Part shown: one piece after another, positions 61,417-64,000 of the stretch
Layout: each line of letters opens with the position of its first letter
Numbering within the stretch: the first letter of the stretch is position 1
Origin: Bradyrhizobium nanningense
GTDB taxonomy: Bacteria > Pseudomonadota > Alphaproteobacteria > Rhizobiales > Xanthobacteraceae
Direction of reading: 5' to 3'
Assembly (NCBI RefSeq): GCF_004114535.1
Contig: NZ_LBJC01000027.1
Span: 62,001-126,000, forward strand
DNA length: 64,000 nucleotides
Made by a program: the position numbers and the translations under genes
Notes under the pieces: generated by a model
The model's database searches: none
Told to the model about the DNA's origin: nothing
The model's input: only the letters and a program-made list of their open reading frames with translations

Positions 61417-62298
61417 ATGACGGAGGCCGGACGACATCGTCGCTGGTTGTTTTCACTGTGGGTTCTGGTTGCGTCCTGCGCGCTCGGCAATATCGCCATC
61501 GCCCAGACCAATGACAGCGGCGACCTCTCGTTCGAGCTGGTCGATCCGAACGTGCTGCGCGTCTGTGCCGATCCACGCAATCTGCCGTTCTCGAACGAGA
61601 AGGGCGAGGGGTTCGAGAACAAGCTGGCCGAGCTGTTTGCAGACAAGCTCAAGAAGAAGCTCGACTACGTCTTCTTCCCACAGGCCACGGGTTTCGTGCG
61701 GATGACGCTGGGTGCGCATCGCTGCGACGTCATCATGGGCTTTCCGCAGGGCGATGACATCGTGCAGGGCACCAATCCCTATTACCGCACGACCTATGCG
61801 CTGGTCGCAAAGGCCGGCAGCGGGCTCGAGGACGTCGACACGCTCGAGGACCCGAAGTTGAAGGGCAAGCATGTCGGCATCGTCGCCGGAACGCCGCCGG
61901 CGACCAACATGGCCATTGCCGGCCTGATGAGCGATGCAAAACCCTATCCGCTGATGATCGACACGCGCTACGACAATTCGGCGCAGGCCATGATCGACGA
62001 CCTCGCGGCCGGCAAGATCGATGCCGGCGTGCTGTGGGGTCCCATGGCCGGCTACTACGCGAAGAAAGTCGGCTCGCTTCATGTCACGCCGCTGGTGAAG
62101 GAAACCACGGGGCCGAAGCTGGTCTACCGCATCGGCATGGGCGTGCGTCCCGCCGACCAGAACTGGAAGCGACAGCTCAACAAGCTGATCCAGGAGAACC
62201 AGGCCGAGATCAACAAGATCCTGATCGACTTCGGCGTCCCGCTGCTCGACGAGAGCGACAAGCCGCTCGGCGCTGAGACGGCCAAGAAGACGCCATGA
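61417..62298 (+). CDS. Quinoprotein dehydrogenase-associated substrate-binding protein (XoxJ/MoxJ-like)
   Basis: Encodes 293 residues. GAGGAGGA precedes the ATG. Signal peptide ends near NIAIAQ. Family-3 binding fold: VLRVCADPRNLPFSNEKGEGFENKLAELFADKL, RCDVIMGFPQGDDIVQGTNPYYRTTYALV, LKGKHVGIVAGTPPATNM. The first two blocks are typical of the quinoprotein-associated subfamily. Second such protein in the window. Overlaps the next gene by four bases. Confidence 0.88.
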   Translation: MTEAGRHRRWLFSLWVLVASCALGNIAIAQTNDSGDLSFELVDPNVLRVCADPRNLPFSNEKGEGFENKLAELFADKLKKKLDYVFFPQATGFVRMTLGAHRCDVIMGFPQGDDIVQGTNPYYRTTYALVAKAGSGLEDVDTLEDPKLKGKHVGIVAGTPPATNMAIAGLMSDAKPYPLMIDTRYDNSAQAMIDDLAAGKIDAGVLWGPMAGYYAKKVGSLHVTPLVKETTGPKLVYRIGMGVRPADQNWKRQLNKLIQENQAEINKILIDFGVPLLDESDKPLGAETAKKTP

Positions 62299-62849
62299 AG
62301 CGCCTTGCCGCTGCGCTCGTCGCTGCCGCGTTGGCGGTGCCGTCGTTCGCGCAGCAGCAGGAACCGTTCGAGCCCGAGGGTTATCGCGCCGACAATTATC
62401 GCGCGCCGGTGCCGGCGACGCTCGCCGGCGCGCGCGTGCTGACCACGGTGGAAGCCGAAGCGATCTGGCGCGCGAAGGGCGGTGCGTTCATCGACGTGCT
62501 GCCGCGCCCGCCCAAGCCGAAGAACCTGCCCGCAGGCACGGTGTGGCGCGATGCGCCGCGCAGGAACATTCCCGGCAGCACCTGGCTGCCGGATACCGGC
62601 TACAGCACTTTGCCGCCGGCCATGGAGGATTATTTCGAGCGCGGGCTCGCCCGTGTCTCGGGCGGCGACAAGGCCGCGCTGCTGGTGATCTATTGCCTTG
62701 CCGATTGCTGGATGTCCTGGAACGCCGCCAAGCGCGCGCTGGCCTACGGCTATTCCAACATCGCCTGGTACCCTGACGGTACCGACGGCTGGGAGCGCGC
62801 CAAGCTTCCCACCGAAGAGGCGCAGCCGGAGCCGCGGCCGGAGCAGTGA
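62295..62849 (+). CDS. PQQ-dependent catabolism-associated Cys-Trp motif protein (rhodanese-like)
   Basis: Encodes 184 residues. Signal peptide MKRLAAALVAAALAVPSFAQ. The motif Cys134-Leu-Ala-Asp-Cys138-Trp139 in YCLADCWMSWNAAKRALAYGY sits where the rhodanese active loop would be; the FIDVLP block fits too. This family is linked to PQQ dehydrogenase gene sets; function unknown, possibly sulfur handling with the SoxYZ-like carrier. Confidence 0.85.
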   Translation: MKRLAAALVAAALAVPSFAQQQEPFEPEGYRADNYRAPVPATLAGARVLTTVEAEAIWRAKGGAFIDVLPRPPKPKNLPAGTVWRDAPRRNIPGSTWLPDTGYSTLPPAMEDYFERGLARVSGGDKAALLVIYCLADCWMSWNAAKRALAYGYSNIAWYPDGTDGWERAKLPTEEAQPEPRPEQ

Positions 62850-63021
62850 GTGTCTCGATTGGCTCCGCAGCTACATCGGCTCCGCACCTGCGGCCTCAAG
62901 AGCGGCGCAACTTTCTCCGCGTCATTGCTTGCAATGACGATGGGGGCGGAGCTTCGCGCATCTCCCCGCATCCGCCCTCACCGAAGCTCCGGCAGGACGA
63001 GAGCGGGGAGTGAAAGAAGCC

Positions 63022-63321
63022 CTACTGCTTCTGCAACTTCGTCAGCGTTCCCGTGCCGTTCGTCTCGGTCGCAGAATAGTTGACCCTGTCGCCGGCATGG
63101 ACGGCGTCCAGCATCGCGGCGTCCTTGGCCTTGTACTCCTGCAGCGCGCCGGCACTGCCTGAGCTGGCCCCGACCGTGCCCTTCTGCGTCTGTTGGATCG
63201 AGATCGTGCCGTTGAGCCGATCGATCCGCGTGATCATCCCGGTCATGTCGTCAGCTAGGGCGCTGGTTGCGAGCATGCCGAGGGCCGCAGCGCCCACGAA
63301 CATGAATCTTGTGGTTCCCAT
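63022..63321 (-). CDS. Small periplasmic protein, CusF-like fold possible
   Basis: Encodes 99 residues. Signal peptide MGTTRFMFVGAAALGMLATSALA. The mature part (MTGMITRIDRLNGTISIQQT, then KDAAMLDAVHAGDRVNYSATETNGTGTLTKL) resembles CusF or DUF1344-type small barrels, but without the Met/His copper ligands clearly placed. Metal binding therefore doubtful. Confidence 0.65.
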   Translation of the reverse strand: MGTTRFMFVGAAALGMLATSALADDMTGMITRIDRLNGTISIQQTQKGTVGASSGSAGALQEYKAKDAAMLDAVHAGDRVNYSATETNGTGTLTKLQKQ

Positions 63322-63440
63322 CGAGGCCTCCCGACGTCTTGGAGTTCACTTCGACAAGCCATCCTAGATCGATTTGGTTCCGGCAGATAGATCGGCCAAA
63401 GGTTAACGATGCCCGGGTCGATCCCGGAACTGTCGGGGCG

Positions 63441-64000
63441 CTATTCCATTTCCTGCTGAATCACGCGGCCGAGCGCGAACAGGCGCTGATCGATCGCGGT
63501 TGGAACCTCGCAGACGAACCGCACCACCTTGTTGCGGTCCTCGAAGATGCGGGTCTTCCAGATCAGGTCGTTGCTGAGCGCCTCGACCTTGGCCTCGTCA
63601 CGCGGCGTGGCGCCCTGCAGCGTCTGGAGCTGAATTGCCTCCTCGCGGATCTTGTCGGCGGCCTCGCGCTGCTTGTGGCTGACGCGTTCGAGCCCGTTCA
63701 TGACCTGTGAACGCTGGGCGTTGAGCGTATCGAACAGGCCGGCGAACAGCAGCTTTGCGTTCGTGGTCTTGTCGGCGGAGGCGGCCAAGAAGTCCTTCAC
63801 CGACTTCTCGGCCTCGTCCATCGGCGTCTTGCGCGCCGACAGCTTTGCGACCAGCGCGGTGATTTTCGCGTCGTTCTTCCACTTGGTCTCGGCGTCGTCG
63901 AGCGCAGGACCGGCCCAGACGGCGGCGAGCGAGATTTCCGGCACCTTGGCCTGCGTGCAGGGCCAGTTGGGATAGCGGGGATCGGCCGCGCGGGCGGTCG
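63441..64000 (-). CDS. Hypothetical exported protein, 5' end beyond the window
   Basis: At least 185 residues; the frame runs off the right edge, with TARAADPRYPNWPCTQAKV encoded in 63942-64000, which looks like the end of a signal peptide. The GTG at 63944 is internal. The rest is mostly helical and charged (DDAETKWKNDAKITALVAKL; GLERVSHKQREAADKIREEA; IWKTRIFEDRNKVVRFVCE). A coiled coil is likely. No domain recognised. Confidence 0.68.
   Translation of the reverse strand, partial: TARAADPRYPNWPCTQAKVPEISLAAVWAGPALDDAETKWKNDAKITALVAKLSARKTPMDEAEKSVKDFLAASADKTTNAKLLFAGLFDTLNAQRSQVMNGLERVSHKQREAADKIREEAIQLQTLQGATPRDEAKVEALSNDLIWKTRIFEDRNKVVRFVCEVPTAIDQRLFALGRVIQQEME

Overview
The window reads as chromosome of a Bradyrhizobium-type alphaproteobacterium. 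It is GC-rich with long antisense open frames, it carries a close relative of the B. diazoefficiens subclass B3 metallo-beta-lactamase BJP-1, and its C1-oxidation gene order (xoxF, cytochrome c, adhC, gfa) and small secreted proteins are typical of that genus. No rRNA, tRNA, CRISPR array, insertion sequence or prophage was seen. Several short palindromic repeats of the kind scattered through Bradyrhizobium genomes sit between genes.

Layout. 1-3.7 kb: repeat-rich spacer, a small secreted protein and a stand-alone BamA-type outer-membrane assembly protein. 3.7-14.2 kb: a histidine-utilisation locus. The leftward arm holds hutF, hutC, an SsuABC-like importer and an M20 amidase; the rightward arm holds hutI, hutH and hutU. 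Both arms start around a perfect 20-bp palindrome that is the likely HutC operator; no hutG is present. 14.2-23.5 kb: a TetR regulator facing an eight-gene operon that encodes a three-subunit molybdenum hydroxylase and a complete Liv-type ABC importer, a catabolic unit for an unknown heterocycle or aldehyde. 23.5-33 kb: mixed genes, namely a GGDEF/EAL protein, the BJP-1-like lactamase, a plug-only TonB-receptor remnant, a long acidic low-complexity protein, a tungstate-type binding protein and permease in convergent orientation, arsC, 3-hydroxybutyryl-CoA dehydrogenase and a truncated haemoglobin.

33-63 kb is the outstanding part: a lanthanide/PQQ alcohol-oxidation island. It has three PQQ dehydrogenases, all with the Asp-X-Asp signature of lanthanide-dependent enzymes. 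One is preceded by a Tat-exported Rieske protein. One is XoxF with its cytochrome, followed by glutathione-dependent formaldehyde oxidation genes (adhC, gfa). The third sits in a xoxF-xoxG-xoxJ-like operon. Divergent from this last operon lies a gene for a lanmodulin homologue (four tightly spaced Pro-containing EF hands), and just beyond it a 26-residue orphan PqqA with its own terminator. Further on are an RND efflux pump, an SsuABC-like importer with pentapeptide-repeat and small secreted proteins, and a quinoprotein-associated module (SoxYZ-like carrier, zinc metallohydrolase, second XoxJ-like protein, Cys-x3-Cys-Trp protein). An isoquinoline-oxidoreductase-type molybdenum aldehyde/heterocycle hydroxylase (two subunits) lies inside the island.

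Reading the parts together (inference): periplasmic alcohols or methanol are oxidised by lanthanide-PQQ enzymes, electrons leave through dedicated cytochromes or a Rieske protein, and formaldehyde goes to the glutathione pathway. Lanmodulin and perhaps one importer or the RND pump handle the metal. No lanthanide outer-membrane receptor, pqqBCDE, S-formylglutathione hydrolase or formate dehydrogenase is in the window.
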